From positions 1,165,438,055 to 1,165,502,054 of the forward strand of contig CM057454.1 in NCBI GenBank assembly GCA_016271365.2: a stretch of 64,000 nucleotides of DNA, written 5' to 3'. The notes under the pieces were generated by a model. The model saw nothing but the letters and a program-made list of their open reading frames with translations. It was not told the origin of the DNA and did not search any database. Shown piece after piece: positions 9,991 to 20,499 of the stretch (position 1 is the stretch's first letter; each line of letters opens with the position of its first letter). The position numbers and the translations under genes are program-made. This DNA comes from Neoceratodus forsteri. Lineage: Eukaryota > Chordata > Ceratodontiformes > Ceratodontidae.

Positions 9991-10439
9991 AAAATGGTTA
10001 TATTAAATGCACGCTGAAAATAGAAAATAGAGTTAAAAATCTACGTTTCGACCTTAGGTCTTCTTCAGGAAATATCTAAAAGAGAAAAAAAACAAGTTAG
10101 TGTAGAGGAGAGGTAAAATGAGAGAGATATATATGTGGAGAAAGAAGAAGGGGGAGGCTAAGGAGAAGAAGTGATAAATGGTAAGATTAAGAGAATCTGT
10201 GAAACAAAAGGTGATGATGGGAAAGATAAAGCATAATGGAGAGAAAGAGCTGGGAAGTTCCAGGTAGAGAGCTGATTAACAGGGCCTTGTAAGAAGGCTG
10301 AAAGGTGACAAATGTGTGAGAATGAGACAGAAATGGAGACATATGGTGAAATGAAAATAAATGATACAAAAACAAATGGACTTTAGGGAATAAAAGGGAT
10401 GGCTGAAAGATGTTAGTGGAAAATAAGTCTATCATTTAA

Positions 10440-10760
10440 ACCAGAGGGCTGCTGGGAGCTAGGCGGATGATCAGCTTGGCTTCCATGTTTTTCTATGGTC
10501 AGGATCCGGAAGCCCTGCTGAAGGACACAAACAGAAAGGTCATTGACATTGTGGTCTCTGGAGATAAAGTGGGATACAATGGGTTTAGCAGTTTCACCAT
10601 TCTGACTGCTCTGTAATGTTCCCTGAAACGGTCAGCAAGGCGCCTACCAGTTTCTCCGATGTAAATGGCGAACACCTCCTGAAAGAATACAGTACACCAT
10701 ATTAGTGGAGGTGCATGAGAACTCCTTGGTGATGCAAAAACACCTGTAGGCCCCCGAATC
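10440..10760 (-). pseudogene. Penelope GIY-YIG endonuclease domain, degraded
   Basis: Reading the minus strand from about 10700 gives VFAIYIGETGRRLADRFREH, the GIY-YIG core including the conserved Arg helix. SHFISRDHNVNDLSV and a C-terminal LNDRLIF follow. This domain nicks target DNA in Penelope-like elements and sits C-terminal to the RT, as here. It is joined to the RT only through frameshifts, so it is inactive. It was read by eye, so edges are approximate. Confidence 0.75.
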
Positions 10761-11153
10761 TCAGTTACACTGGAAATAAATTTGTAGGTGTAGCAGCGAG
10801 CCCTGTTGCAAGGTTTGGTACCTGGGGGGGGAGGAACTGTTAGGAGTGGGTAGGCTGCTTTTTACCAGGAGATTGCACAGGTTAGGTGGCCTGCGGTTGG
10901 AGGCAATAGGTGGTTCTGTAAAGGAAGCACCAATGTTAGGGTCAGTTTGCAAAATGGGAAAGTTACTAGTGATGATCCTGTGAAGAGAAGGTGTGCTCTG
11001 ATGGAAAGGAAGAACTAGTGGAATTCGCCGTTGTTCTTGTGTGATAGTATCCCTCCTGCGGGGGTCAAGGTTACAGGGCATGTTACTGTCCCGGGAGAGT
11101 GCTCTGTCCACTGTGCTTTTAGGGTATCCCCTGTTGATAAAAAAACTATGCAT
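10761..11153 (-). pseudogene. Penelope RT-to-nuclease linker fragment
   Basis: An open 130-codon stretch (FFINRGYPKSTVDRALSRDS then RRRDTITQEQRRIPLVLPFH) matches the region after the RT thumb in Penelope proteins, where PLVLPFH-type and GYP-type motifs are usual. It is out of frame with both neighbours. Confidence 0.7.
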
Positions 11154-11283
11154 TATTTGGGTCTGCTCAGCAAAATCATCCTCTTCACTGCATAACCTGT
11201 GAAGTCTAAGAAACTGTGAATAAGGCAGGCCATTCCTGACATGTTTAGGATGGAAGGAGCTATGGAGGAGGAAACTGTGAGAG

Positions 11284-11636
11284 TCAGTGGGTTTGTAATA
11301 GACTGATGCCTTCAGACCAGTGTTCTAGACTGAGAGCTGGATATCCAGGAAGGCAGTGTAGAGGAGGATACTTCCACAGTGTACTGAAGGGAAGGGAAGG
11401 ATGAGCCATGGTGAACTTGTCAAGGAAGACTTGGAGGGTCTCCCTGGAGCAGGAGGTGGCCCCCACACAGTCATCAATGTAGCGTTTGTAGAGTTCAGGC
11501 ACAGTCCCTGTGAATGAGAGAAAAAAACGTTCCTCCACCCAACCCACAAACAGATTAGCAAAGCTGGGACCCATCTTGGTACCCATGGCGACTCCACTGA
11601 CTTGCTGAAAAAAACTGTTATTAAAAGAAAAAGCAC
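11284..11636 (-). pseudogene. Penelope RT catalytic segment (YIDD box)
   Basis: It carries the RT palm: SGVAMGTKMGPSFANLFVG followed by YKRYIDDCVG. The two catalytic aspartates are at codons spanning 11470-11481. The palm is intact in sequence but cut off from the upstream fingers by a TG/CA run at about 11668-11688. The fragment is frame-shifted near 11590. Confidence 0.85.
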
Positions 11637-11666
11637 TGAGTGTTAGAACCAGTTCTGCCAGATGAG

Positions 11667-12620
11667 TTAGTGTGTGTGTGTGTGTGGTTGCTGGACTTCC
11701 CGCTTGTTCAAGAAATGCTGCAAAACTGTCAGACCATCATCATGGGGGATCACTGTGTAAAGAGATTTGATGTCCATGGTGAAGATGAGCTGATGAGAGT
11801 CACTGAATCTGAACCTGTCAAATAACTGGAGAGCATGGTTAGTGTCTTTAACATAGGAGGGCAGGGACTCAACAAGGGGTCTCATGAGGTGATCCAAAAA
11901 TGCGGGGATGTGGGATGTGGGGCAGGAGCAGGCAGACACTATGGGATGACCCGTGTTACCTGTTTTGTGGATTTTGGGAAGAAGATAAAACCTGGATGTC
12001 TGGGGATGCTGGACTATGAGTCTCTTAGTAGAAACGGGGAGCTCATTGTTTTCAATAGCAGAGGTGATGGTGGTGGTGACCTCCGTCTGATAGTCAGCAG
12101 TGGGGTCCTGTGGAAGAGAAGAATAAAACCTGGTGTCAGAGAGTTGCTGTGTGGCTTCCGTGATGTATAACTCCTTTTGCCAGACCACAACAGCACCTCC
12201 CTTATCAGCTGGTTTAATAACAATGTCATTCCTACATTGTAGAGATCTGAGGGCTGCAAGCTCACCAGGTGTCAGGTTGGAATGGTTGTGCCTGCAATGA
12301 AGATTAAAGTTAGTGGTGTTTTCCATGCATTGGTTAACAAAATAATCAACAGCACCAAAACGTCCTGGAGGGGGTGTCCATGCACTTCGCTGGGGATTGA
12401 TGTCATTGATAGTTCTGGTGATACTGTCATCATCTGTGGGAAGAGGAGTCATATTAGAAAAATGAGCTGCAAGGCGTACTCTATGATAGAAGCACTGCAG
12501 ATCAACTTGAACCTGGGGTGCATCAAGATATCTGGGTGTGGGCACAAAAGAGAGACCTTTGCTAAGGAGTAAGTGCTCATCTTGTGTCAGGGGAAGGTCT
12601 GGAGGAATACAAAATACCAA
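11667..12620 (-). pseudogene. Penelope reverse transcriptase, N-terminal part
   Basis: This 317-codon frame has the Penelope RT layout. IVIKPADKGGAVVVW is the N-terminal RT motif, FYLLPKIHKTGNTGHPIVS the fingers motif, and LPSYVKDTNHAL then FTMDIKSLYTVIPHDDGL the palm A region with the first catalytic Asp (MDI). The frame ends in a histidine/threonine run coded by the CA microsatellite, which replaces the expected reading into SGVAMGT. The microsatellite is therefore probably the inactivating event. An upstream stretch (13158-12868; HLGIIPKGFCLKFHP) fits the Penelope N-terminus. Confidence 0.85.
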
Positions 12621-13195
12621 ATTGTTAGGTTGTGTCTGACTCGAGGGCTCATGTTGGTTGTTGATCTGCTGGGTGAGAGACTGGAGTTTGCAGCTTTGGT
12701 ATCCTTGAGAAACTGAAAGAGAGTGGAGTTAAGGTTTTGGATGCAGTGCTTAATAAAGAGAAGGTTATGTGGAGCCGTTCATGCAGGAAATCCTTTGCCT
12801 TTGAATGGTTTTGTCCACAGAGATCAGCTGTGTTTTGATGGAGAGAATGGTGTGCACAATAAGTTTCCTAGAGAAAGTTTTCAAAGCTTGTTAGTAGAGA
12901 AACATGTGTCTCAGATCCAAATGAACAAGGATGAAATTTCAAACAGAAACCCTTAGGAATAATACCCAGGTGGCGGCATTTGGAAAGAAACTGTAAGTGA
13001 CTGCAGAGTTTAGTCTTAGAGCAAATGGCAGAAAATAATTCAAGAGAAGGCTTAGAAATATGAGATGGGAATGCAGACATAGAAGAAATGAAGGAACATC
13101 GCAGAGAATTCAGAAGAGATTTCAGATTAGGCATAGTGGGTCGCAGCAAATGTAGCATACAAATTGTAAAATTGTAAAATACCCACCCTGCTTAA

Positions 13196-13202
<7 letters not shown>

Positions 13203-13241
<39 letters not shown>
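13203..13241. repeat. (CA)n microsatellite
   Basis: About 19 CA units, following the resumed end of the CA-bearing repeat (TACCCACCCTGCTTAACC). Confidence 0.97.
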
Positions 13242-13242
<1 letters not shown>

Positions 13243-14680
13243 CATTCCTCATGATAAAGCATGGATAATATCTTAAAAGTCTCCTTGGCCTGCTTTTGTA
13301 ATGGTCAGTCTGGAGGAGTTCAGACCCAGGCTAGCTGAGCAGCAGTACCCATCTGCTCCTTCCTTCACCCCATCAATCTTCTCTTAGTTGCATTGAGCTG
13401 AGCAGTGGACTATGTTTTAGCTCAGCTTTGCCTCACCCTTGACCCCACACAGTCCCTTCCTGACTGAGTCTGACCCACACCCACCAGGTCCCATGCATGC
13501 ATACATACACTTACACTATTACCTCACGTCTCAAATTAACTGACAATAAGGACAAACAAACACACTGCACAGCAGTTAGTGCAAGAATTCAAATACCAAT
13601 TTAAATACCAAATACCTGACTGGATTCCCTTCCCATGTAGTGATCTGATCCTTAGCAAGGGATTCAGGCAGCAGGTAAACAGTCATGAGAAACAGGCTGC
13701 AGTTATTTCCAGGGCAGGACACGCACATTAACTGACAAGGAGGACTCAAATTTTTAACAACTAGAACAATACACTGTCTGCAGCAGCAGATAAACAGTCC
13801 CAACATAAACTGCAGCTATTACCAGAACACTCTCCCGATGACTTTGACAACTCAACTACCAAGAAACAAACACACTGCACAGCTGTCAGTGCAATAATTC
13901 AAAGACCCATTTGAATGCAAAATACACACAAATTATTTGCAAATAATTCAAATATCTGTGCTTTCGCAGTCTAATCTTCTGGATGACTAGTGATGGATTC
14001 AGGCAGCAGGTACAGTCAGGTACAGCAGTCAGAAATGGAACTTGAAAAAGCTGCAGTTATCCAGGGCAGGACACTCCAGATGAACAGTACGGGCAGGACA
14101 GGCAGGCAAGCAGGCTCCTCTTCCAGGCAACAGTGAGTGAATTGATCCTCAGCCAGGAAGACTGCAGTGCCATGCAGTGAAGTGGGATAGACTGAGACTC
14201 TGGCTCACTCAAGAGAAAAAAAACAATGAAATACAGCTCAGTTTTGATGTAAAGGATAACAATCGAGTCTTGGCTTCTTCCCGACCACACAGGCATGCAC
14301 TGGCAGGCTCAACTCACTTGCTCCTCTTGTCTGGTCCTCCTCAGCTTGCATCAGCTCATCTCACAAGTCTCTGCCTGTCTTGCAGCCACTAGCCACTCCA
14401 ACCTCAGCTCAAAATCATGCTAGGCTAGCTCGCTGCTCTGGAGGACAACAACAGTGGTGCTCTGTCTGTTCTGCGCCACCGGTATGGTGATCTTTCTCCA
14501 CCTGAGATGAAGATGCCACTGTAGGATTTGGTAGATGGTTCTCCTCAATATCTCTCTCTCTCTCCCACTCAAGTACAAGGCTCCTCCGATTAGGCTCCAA
14601 AGTGAAAAAACACAGTGCCTTGTTTGTTGAACTGGGGGCATTTAAACAAGCCACCCCTCACTAGTCACTCATCCTACCTA
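13242..14680. other. Unassigned stretch with an internal duplication
   Basis: No coding signature. It includes the direct repeat at 13553-14090. Frames of 70-109 codons here lack any family motif. Confidence 0.4.
13553..14090. repeat. Direct duplication with about 308-bp spacing
   Basis: ACAAACACACTGCACAGC with AGTGCAA-AATTCAAA recurs at about 13553 and 13861. Later words also recur at similar offset: GATTCAGGCAGCAGGTA (13660/13996), GCTGCAGTTAT (13697/14050) and CAGGGCAGGACAC. The copies are clearly diverged. Confidence 0.7.
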
Positions 14681-15615
14681 AAACGGTACATATCTGGACT
14701 GCCTTGTATGGTATGGGCTGCATGCCCGTTGGCTCTTGCTCTGCACCAATGGGCATGCAGCCCTACCGAGCAGTCAGTCGGCGTGATGGCGGGATGGCAG
14801 TGCGTGGTGGATGCTGCACTGCCGGCTGCCGGAGAGCGGGGTGGTGGGGCTTCATGGGTGGGTGGGGTGGGGACACTAGATCACCAGGGATATAGTCTTG
14901 GGGGTGGGGTGTTGAAACATAATGCAGCCCACGATCGGGCTTAGCGGTCCACTGGACCACCAGGGATATGTTCTGGGGGTGTTTAAGCAGTATCAGCCAC
15001 GATCGGGCTTAGCAGTCCACTGGACCACCAGGGATATGTTGGGGGACACTTTGCTGCCCATGATCGGGCTGGTGGGGGGTTATTTCAGCTTTGCTGGCGA
15101 TGGGGCCAGTGGGGGTGGGGGAGTTTTATGCTTTTGCCCGTGATCGGGCCAGTCGGGGGTGGGGGATTTTTTACTCTTTTGCTCATGATCGGGCTGCAGG
15201 GAGCATCGGTCCCCGATGGCTGCTGCCTGGCAGGGCACCAGGCGCAAGTCCTCAAGAATCGGTGCACCTGCATGCTAATGGCATGCAAATGGGGCCATAA
15301 ATAGATGCAAATGGTCCCCCTGTGCCTTGCATAAATTATGGCCCCATTTGCATGTCACCTTTTGAATATCGGAAATTTGCACATGGTGCAATGGCATGCC
15401 TAATCATGAACTCTGACTGCTCCACTCTGGACCACTATGTGTGGCTCAAGTTCCACTGCACCATGCCCAGTGGCTGGGGCCGGGGGGATGATATTCAAAA
15501 GAGTTGCTCAATAGCGCAACTCCTTTGAATATCACTCCGGCCACACCCCTGCTCAACTATTTTATGCAGCGCAAGGGCTTGCACCACAAAATAGCGCAGT
15601 TTGAATATCCAGCCC
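14681..15615. mobile_element. Harbinger-like MITE, copy 1 (right half only)
   Basis: The right end reads TTGAATATCCAGCCC followed by TAT, the inverted terminus of the complete copy at 44552-46147. The interior has the shared minisatellite (CACTGGACCACCAGGGATAT with CACGATCGGGCTTAG-type words, about 14870-15200) and the ATGCAAATGGGGCCATAA block. The left edge matches the centre of the complete copy (GGTATGGGCTGCATGCCC), so this is a half element. The short frames inside are repeat shadows. Confidence 0.75.
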
Positions 15616-16590
15616 TATGTATATACACACACACACATTATACCAGCCAGGTAGGGCCTGTATAGTTAGGGTTGTGTAGCCATTTCTATGTTAAACCCCA
15701 GATTTTGGACTTTAATAACTTTGCAACTATTTGTCTGATTGGCCTGAAATTGTGCATGCTTGGTATGGTACCAAGGATCTCTGGATCTGAAAATGTTTGT
15801 TCCGGTCAGATTTTCAGTTGCGGAGCATCGAAAAGTTTGAAAAATCCTCAACTTTTCTGATTTCTTTGCTCTCCTGTACAGCCTGAACAGTTGGTCTGGA
15901 TGTTTTAGGGTATATGAGGACTGGGTCAAGGAAGTGCCTTTTGAAGATTTGGTAAAAAAATATTAATCCATTCAAAAGTTATGAAAGTTCAAAGTTTCCC
16001 ACTATAGCCTAAGGGAAGCCTTATATGTTAAGCTCAAAAGCTTTTATAGCTTTCATGACAGCTAAAAAGATTTTGAGCTATGCCAATAAGCGTTTGAACT
16101 GCCACCATCTTGTTTACAGTTAGCAACGGACAAAATTGCTTGTAGTTCAAATCTGTGCGGGCCTAGGAAAACACTGATGGTTGTGTTTACTTAATCAGGC
16201 CCTGAGCTATACAGCACAACCTTTTTAAGGGGGATGATCCCTACAGAACTGTGTTTTTTGAGAGCATTTCCCAGTACTGTTGCAAATCAGATGCGGTACT
16301 TTTGGGAACGTACTGTATTTTTGCAACACTATAATATCCTCAAAACAGAGGAATTCTTTGTCACTGTACTGTGTCTAGGTGGTTGGATCTTTTTGCCTGA
16401 AATTTACAGGGTGGTAAGCACTTGGTCTACTGATGTGCCTTTTGTTAGTTTGGAACTGAATCATTCAATGCTGCCTTACTTACAGCATTCTGAAGTAGAG
16501 ATACTGTATTTCCCATAGGATAACATGGTAGCATCCATGCCGCATTTTGGCACTGGTATATCGAAAACTATTCGAGATACAGATTTTTAA
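15616..16590. repeat. Dispersed non-coding repeat, W-related
   Basis: Low-complexity prose-like sequence: AATAACTTTGCAACTATT, GGCCTGAAATTGTGCATGC and AAAAGTTATGAAAGTTC. It has the style of family W (conserved leader words, ATCTC/GAGATA motifs) but no clear alignable mate here. No long frame. Confidence 0.4.
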
Positions 16591-17060
16591 TTACATAGGT
16601 CCATAGTTTCATAGGTAAGTATGAGATCAGGAGACTTGCCCATTTTGACCTCGCCACCCTTCACTTGGGTGGAAATAATATTCTGAATCCCCCATATGTA
16701 GATCCAGGTTATATTTAAACTGCTGCAGGTTACTACTTTCAACTACTTCCTGTGGTAGAGAATTCCATAAAGGAACTAATCTCTGTGTAAAAAAGAAATT
16801 TATTTTAGCAGTCTTATTTATATTTAAATTCAACTTTAATTTATGGGATCGAGTATTGCTTACAGAATGTTGCCAATCCAAACATTTTGTTCAAATAATG
16901 CCTCATCTTTGGTTGCTTTATAAGTTAGACATAGGCCTCCTCTTATTGAGTGATATTCTAGGGATTAAAGATTCAATTTTTTTAATCAGTCCTCATATGA
17001 AAAGGTATTTAAATTCTTTATCTTTCATGTAAATCTCCTCTGAACTTTTTCTATAGACTT
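16591..17060 (-). mobile_element. CR1-like LINE 3' end, older subfamily
   Basis: The minus strand encodes RSHKLKLNLNINKTAKINFF then LVPLWNSLPQEVVESSNLQQ (16881-16627), a CR1-type ORF2 C-terminus more diverged from the other copies than they are from each other. It ends near CATAGTTTCATAGG. It lies inside family W sequence. Confidence 0.7.
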
Positions 17061-18124
17061 CCTGTCCTTACGGACAGCTTAGTTCACCATTGGGTGAACT
17101 AAGCTTGTGTGGAGGCTGCAAACTCTTAATTACAATTGCGGTTGAATTTTTTTCATAGCTGCTATGGTTACTGAGATATTTCCAGATTAGTGCTACATGG
17201 GTTAATTGTGATGTTTGTAGGCTTGTGTTATCTGCCCATAGTTTTCTGTAAATGGTAGCGTAGGGCCAAGAGTGCACACACTCTCACATCTGCATACTGC
17301 TACACAAATAATTTAAGTGTTAGGGGAGCGCAGGGCCTGGAGGGCCTGTATTCCCACAACCACATACCAGTTACATTGCACTACATTTACAGTACAATGA
17401 TAGCATTGTAAATTTTGTACGTAAATTTGCAGAAGTCAACTATGGAACACACTACTGACATGGTCTGCACCACCATTCAGCCCCCGTATCTGGGAAGTGG
17501 ATTAGGAAAGTGGTAGCGGTGCTGCAACACTATCTTTATGTTACAGAAAATTTCAGTACTGTTGCAACACTACCATTATTGTCAGGAAAGTGACAATAGT
17601 GTCACAACACTACCATTTGTTTTCACAAAAGTACCATTGGTGTTGCGAAAGTACATTGTGTTTTGTGAAAATGACAGTACTGCTGTGACAATACTATTTA
17701 GTTTCATGAATGTATTGTATGTTAGCCTATGCGATTTTCAGAAAAGTAGTGGAATTTTGCAGAATTAAAGTGCCAAATGAAGCAGCTTCTTTTGCGGTAC
17801 CTACAGCGCAGTTTGGTGCCTGTATCTTGGAAATGATGTGAGATAAGGATTTAATCTTTCGTGGAGGCTTTGCTGCCATGACTACAATGGCACTTGATTT
17901 TTTTTCTTAGCTACTATGGCTGCTGAGATATTGGCAGATTAGTGTTTAAAGTGCTCCTTGCTCCATATGGCTGCTGTATGGCTCTGTATTTAAATGTAAG
18001 TCAGAGCGCAGGGCCCAGAGGACCCACACTCCCACATACGCATACCATTACACAGAAAATGGGTAATGTGAATGGAGCATAGTGCCCGGAAGGCCCGTGC
18101 TCCCACAAATACATACCACTAACC
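17061..18124. repeat. Family W, inverted orientation
   Basis: It carries the inverse of the 19.4-19.9 kb sequence: GAGCGCAGGGCCCAGAGG, CTGCTGAGATATTGGCAGATT, CTTTCGTGGAGGCTTTG and CATATGGCTGCTGTATGGCTC. With the right-hand copy it forms the outer arms of a mirror-symmetric block centred at about 18.7 kb. Confidence 0.65.
17535..17715. repeat. Degenerate 40-45 bp tandem motif
   Basis: Variants of TTGCAACACTACCATT alternate with AAAGTGACAATAGTG-type words (for example TGTTGCGAAAGTACATTG and GAAAATGACAGTACTGC) about four times. The same vocabulary appears near 29570-29740. Confidence 0.5.
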
Positions 18125-18480
18125 ACTTATATTACACCTTCTCAAAAAGAAGAGAAATTAATTGCAAAAAATTCTGCTAATGCATCAGTTAGGGTTGGTA
18201 GTACACCGACAAAAGTTTGGAAATTCAGTGTTATGGTTACCAACCCCTACCTCCAACTGGTGTCAGGATGTCTGTTGGGGTTGTTGGTCCTAACTCTCAC
18301 TCCATTCTCCTATACTGCACCACCTCAGCTTGTTTACACATAGAATGGAGTGAAAGTTAGGACTGATTAACCTAACACCCCCTGATGTCTGTTGGTGTGA
18401 GGAGGTTAGGGGGTGAGGATGGGATGGTAGGGGTTGGTAACCCTAGCACTAAACTTCCAAACTTTTGTCAGTGTGCATGT
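18125..18480. repeat. Foldback repeat PalE copy 2
   Basis: The left end is CTTCTCAAAAAGAAGAGAAA then AATGCATCAGTTAGGGTTGG; complementary words on the right are GGTTGGTAACCCTAGCAC and CCAAACTTTTGTCAG. Arms meet around CAGCTTGTTTACACATAG. The outermost right terminus is missing. Confidence 0.75.
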
Positions 18481-18502
18481 CACATTGTGGATTATATGTG
18501 AG

Positions 18503-18990
18503 ACCTTTCAGCACCATGTATTTCTGCTTAAAGTTGAATCAGCATAGTATTCTGTGGTGATTTGCATATATAGTGCATGCTTTGCATTATGGGAGCATGT
18601 GTGATTTTGTATAAACTTGGCTTCCTGGTCAATGCCGTTTGGGGTAACCCTTGCCTCAATTCTTGTGCTCTTAGGTTCTTTTATCTTTTAGCTTGTTTTT
18701 TGTTTTTATTGTGCTCATCACAATCCAACCCTGAAAGACCAACTTAAGGTAGCTGGTTCATTCCACTGCGGTGTCATACAGATGAGACATGCTGATGAGT
18801 CCTGGTAGGATGAAACACATGTCTGCATCTTCTGCTGCCACCCTTTTCAGACGGTGTGAGAGGCCTTTCGGCACCATGCATTTCTGCTTAAAGTTGAACC
18901 AGCATAATATTTTGTAGTCATTTGCATATACAGCTCACGATGCTTTGTATTATGGGGGTATGTGTGATTTTGTGTGTAGATTTTATACAT
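18503..18990 (+). repeat. 355-bp direct repeat (1.35 units) with hammerhead-like core
   Basis: A block of about 120 bp (CCTTTCAGCACCATGTATTT, CTGCTTAAAGTTGAATCAGC, ATTTGCATATATAG, GTGTGATTTTGTAT) at 18503-18622 recurs at 18858-18985. The spacer holds the hammerhead-like motif at 18780-18830. Part of the same sequence is found inverted at 36540-36790 without that motif. The arrangement resembles a Penelope-type pseudo-LTR or a tandem retrozyme monomer; this is inferred. Confidence 0.6.
18780..18830 (+). ncRNA. Hammerhead ribozyme-like motif
   Basis: It has CTGATGA (18792-18798), a 4-bp stem GTCC/GGAT with a 5-nt loop, GAAA (18812-18815), then C-ACAT-GTC. If C18816 pairs with G18821, this is a one-base-pair stem III with a tetraloop followed by the cleavage triplet GUC, the reduced form described for Penelope-associated hammerheads. 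A competing 7-bp pairing AGACATG/CATGTCT would bypass stem III. Activity is not implied. Confidence 0.45.
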
Positions 18991-18999
18991 ATTCATTGA

Positions 19000-19394
19000 A
19001 AATAACTCTGTTACTGCATCAGTTAGAGTTCATTGCACAGTAAAAAAAGCATGGAAATCCGGTGTTAGGATTACCACCCCTACCACCTCCCCCCAGGCCA
19101 CCCTCCACACACCAACATACTTCTGGCTGTGTGCTGGGGTTGTCAGCCTAACTCTCATCCCATGCCATGTATAAACAAGCTGAGGTTGTGCAGTATGGAA
19201 GGATGGGGTGAAGGTTAGGCCTGATGACACCAACACATATCCTGATGCCTGATGGTGTGTGGTTGGTGGAGTGGTGGTGATATGATAGGGGTGGCAACCC
19301 TAAAACCACATTTCCATGCCATTGTCACTGTGCTATAAACCCTAACTGAGGCATTAACAGAGTTTTTGCAATTAATTTACTTTCTTTTTGAGAA
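19000..19394. repeat. Foldback repeat PalE copy 3
   Basis: Left words ACTCTGTTACTGCATCAGTT and CAGTAAAAAAAGCATGGAAA pair with right words TTTCCATGCCATTGTCACTG and AACTGAGGCATTAACAGAG. It ends CTTTCTTTTTGAGAAAGTG, the complement of the left end of copy 2. Confidence 0.8.
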
Positions 19395-19865
19395 AGTGCA
19401 GTGTAACTGGTAAATGGTATGTGTTAGTGAGAGCGCGGGCCCTCCGGGCACTGTGCTCCTTTCATATAGCCCATTTGTGGCATAATGGTATGTGTATGTG
19501 GGAGTGCAGGTCCTCTGGGCCCTGTGCTCCCACTTACACATAACTATGGAGCCATACAGCAGACCTATAGGGCAAGGAACCCTTGTAACACTAGTTTGCT
19601 AATATCTTAGCAACTGTACCAGCTACAAAAACATTTGCAGTGCCGTTGTAATCATGACAACCTCCATGTGAGATAAATCATCAAAATATGTATCTTGCAT
19701 TGTTTACAAGATAAAGCTCTGAAAAGGTACCCTTGGAACCCTTGTGACACTAAATTGCCAATATCTTAGAAACCGTATAACATAAGAAAAAAAATTAACT
19801 GCAGGTGTAATCTATGATTTCCAAATTTGTTTTTGTGGCAAAGGCTATCACTGAGATATGCTATT
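19395..19865. repeat. Family W, direct orientation
   Basis: It carries GAGCGCGGGCCCTCCGGGC, GGGAGTGCAGGTCCTCTGGG, ACTATGGAGCCATACAGCAG and two rounds of AACCCTTGTAACACTA with AATATCTTAG (about 19588 and 19738), so it is internally duplicated. Confidence 0.65.
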
Positions 19866-20384
19866 ATTATTATTATCATTACCCTTCTCTATCCATCAAG
19901 AGAAGCTGAACCTATGCTATCTTCCAGCTCCCATGGACATAGCTAGAAGAGTAGGCCCAAGCTTAGCCTCTTAGATGTAGCTTTCCCCAACTCCAAGAGC
20001 AACCATCCTACTCACTGTCTTTCAGCATCTTATATTCTGTCTTGCGAATAGGTGATTCCTATTCCCCCCTTTGAATGCACCAACCATCTCCCATGTATGT
20101 ATTTAATTGTCCCAATCTGATTGAACACCTATCAGTGACCAATCATATTCATTTTTAACCTAAAGTTTATATTTGAATGATCCAATCCCTTTAAACTGTG
20201 AGTCTGCGTGAGTATGTTCACTCCCCTTCATGGTCAGTGTGTCTGAGATTTATTATTCAACCCTTATCTAGATGTTGGTGATCAGTGGAATCCCAGCCTG
20301 TGTGTTTTTATTTTTCACACTACTTAAAAATATCCCAGCCAGAAAATTCAAGCCAATAATTCCTTCCTTCCTATTTCTGTCACA
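19866..20384. other. Unassigned; possible remains of Gypsy A 3' LTR
   Basis: It starts with a short (TTA)n run (ATTATTATTATTATC). It lies directly beyond the pol end of Gypsy A. A purine-rich tract on the minus strand (AGGAAGGAAGGAATTATTGG, about 20360-20380) could be the polypurine tract. No matching 5' copy was found beside gag, so an LTR cannot be asserted. Confidence 0.3.
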
Positions 20385-20499
20385 CCTCTCCCCGGGTGAT
20401 GAAGACGTGTCCTTTGGGCCACCCCAAGTGACACAGCCATTCATGCAACTGCTGGGAAGTGCCCAAAGTATCCAGCCATGCAATTAGACCTGCCTAGAT

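Larger units (their letters stand above)
9991..13165 (-). mobile_element. Penelope-like element
   Basis: About 3.2 kb. In coding order it carries an N-terminal Penelope segment (13158-12868), RT (12620-11284), a linker (11153-10761) and a GIY-YIG nuclease (about 10700-10440). The 3' end bears CTGAAGAAGACC/GGTCGAAACGT (10044-10068), a motif common at Penelope-type ends. TGTAAAA-like words flank both sides (about 9983-9990 and 13164-13182), and the interrupted CA-bearing repeat resumes at about 13175, so this is a defined insertion. Confidence 0.85.

Noticed and set aside
11835..12620. Plus-strand frames opposite the Penelope RT
   Set aside because: Antisense shadows of a recognised RT; no independent signature.
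19866..20384. Defined 3' LTR of Gypsy A
   Set aside because: There is a purine-rich tract in the right place, but no matching sequence upstream of gag, so the LTR was not called.
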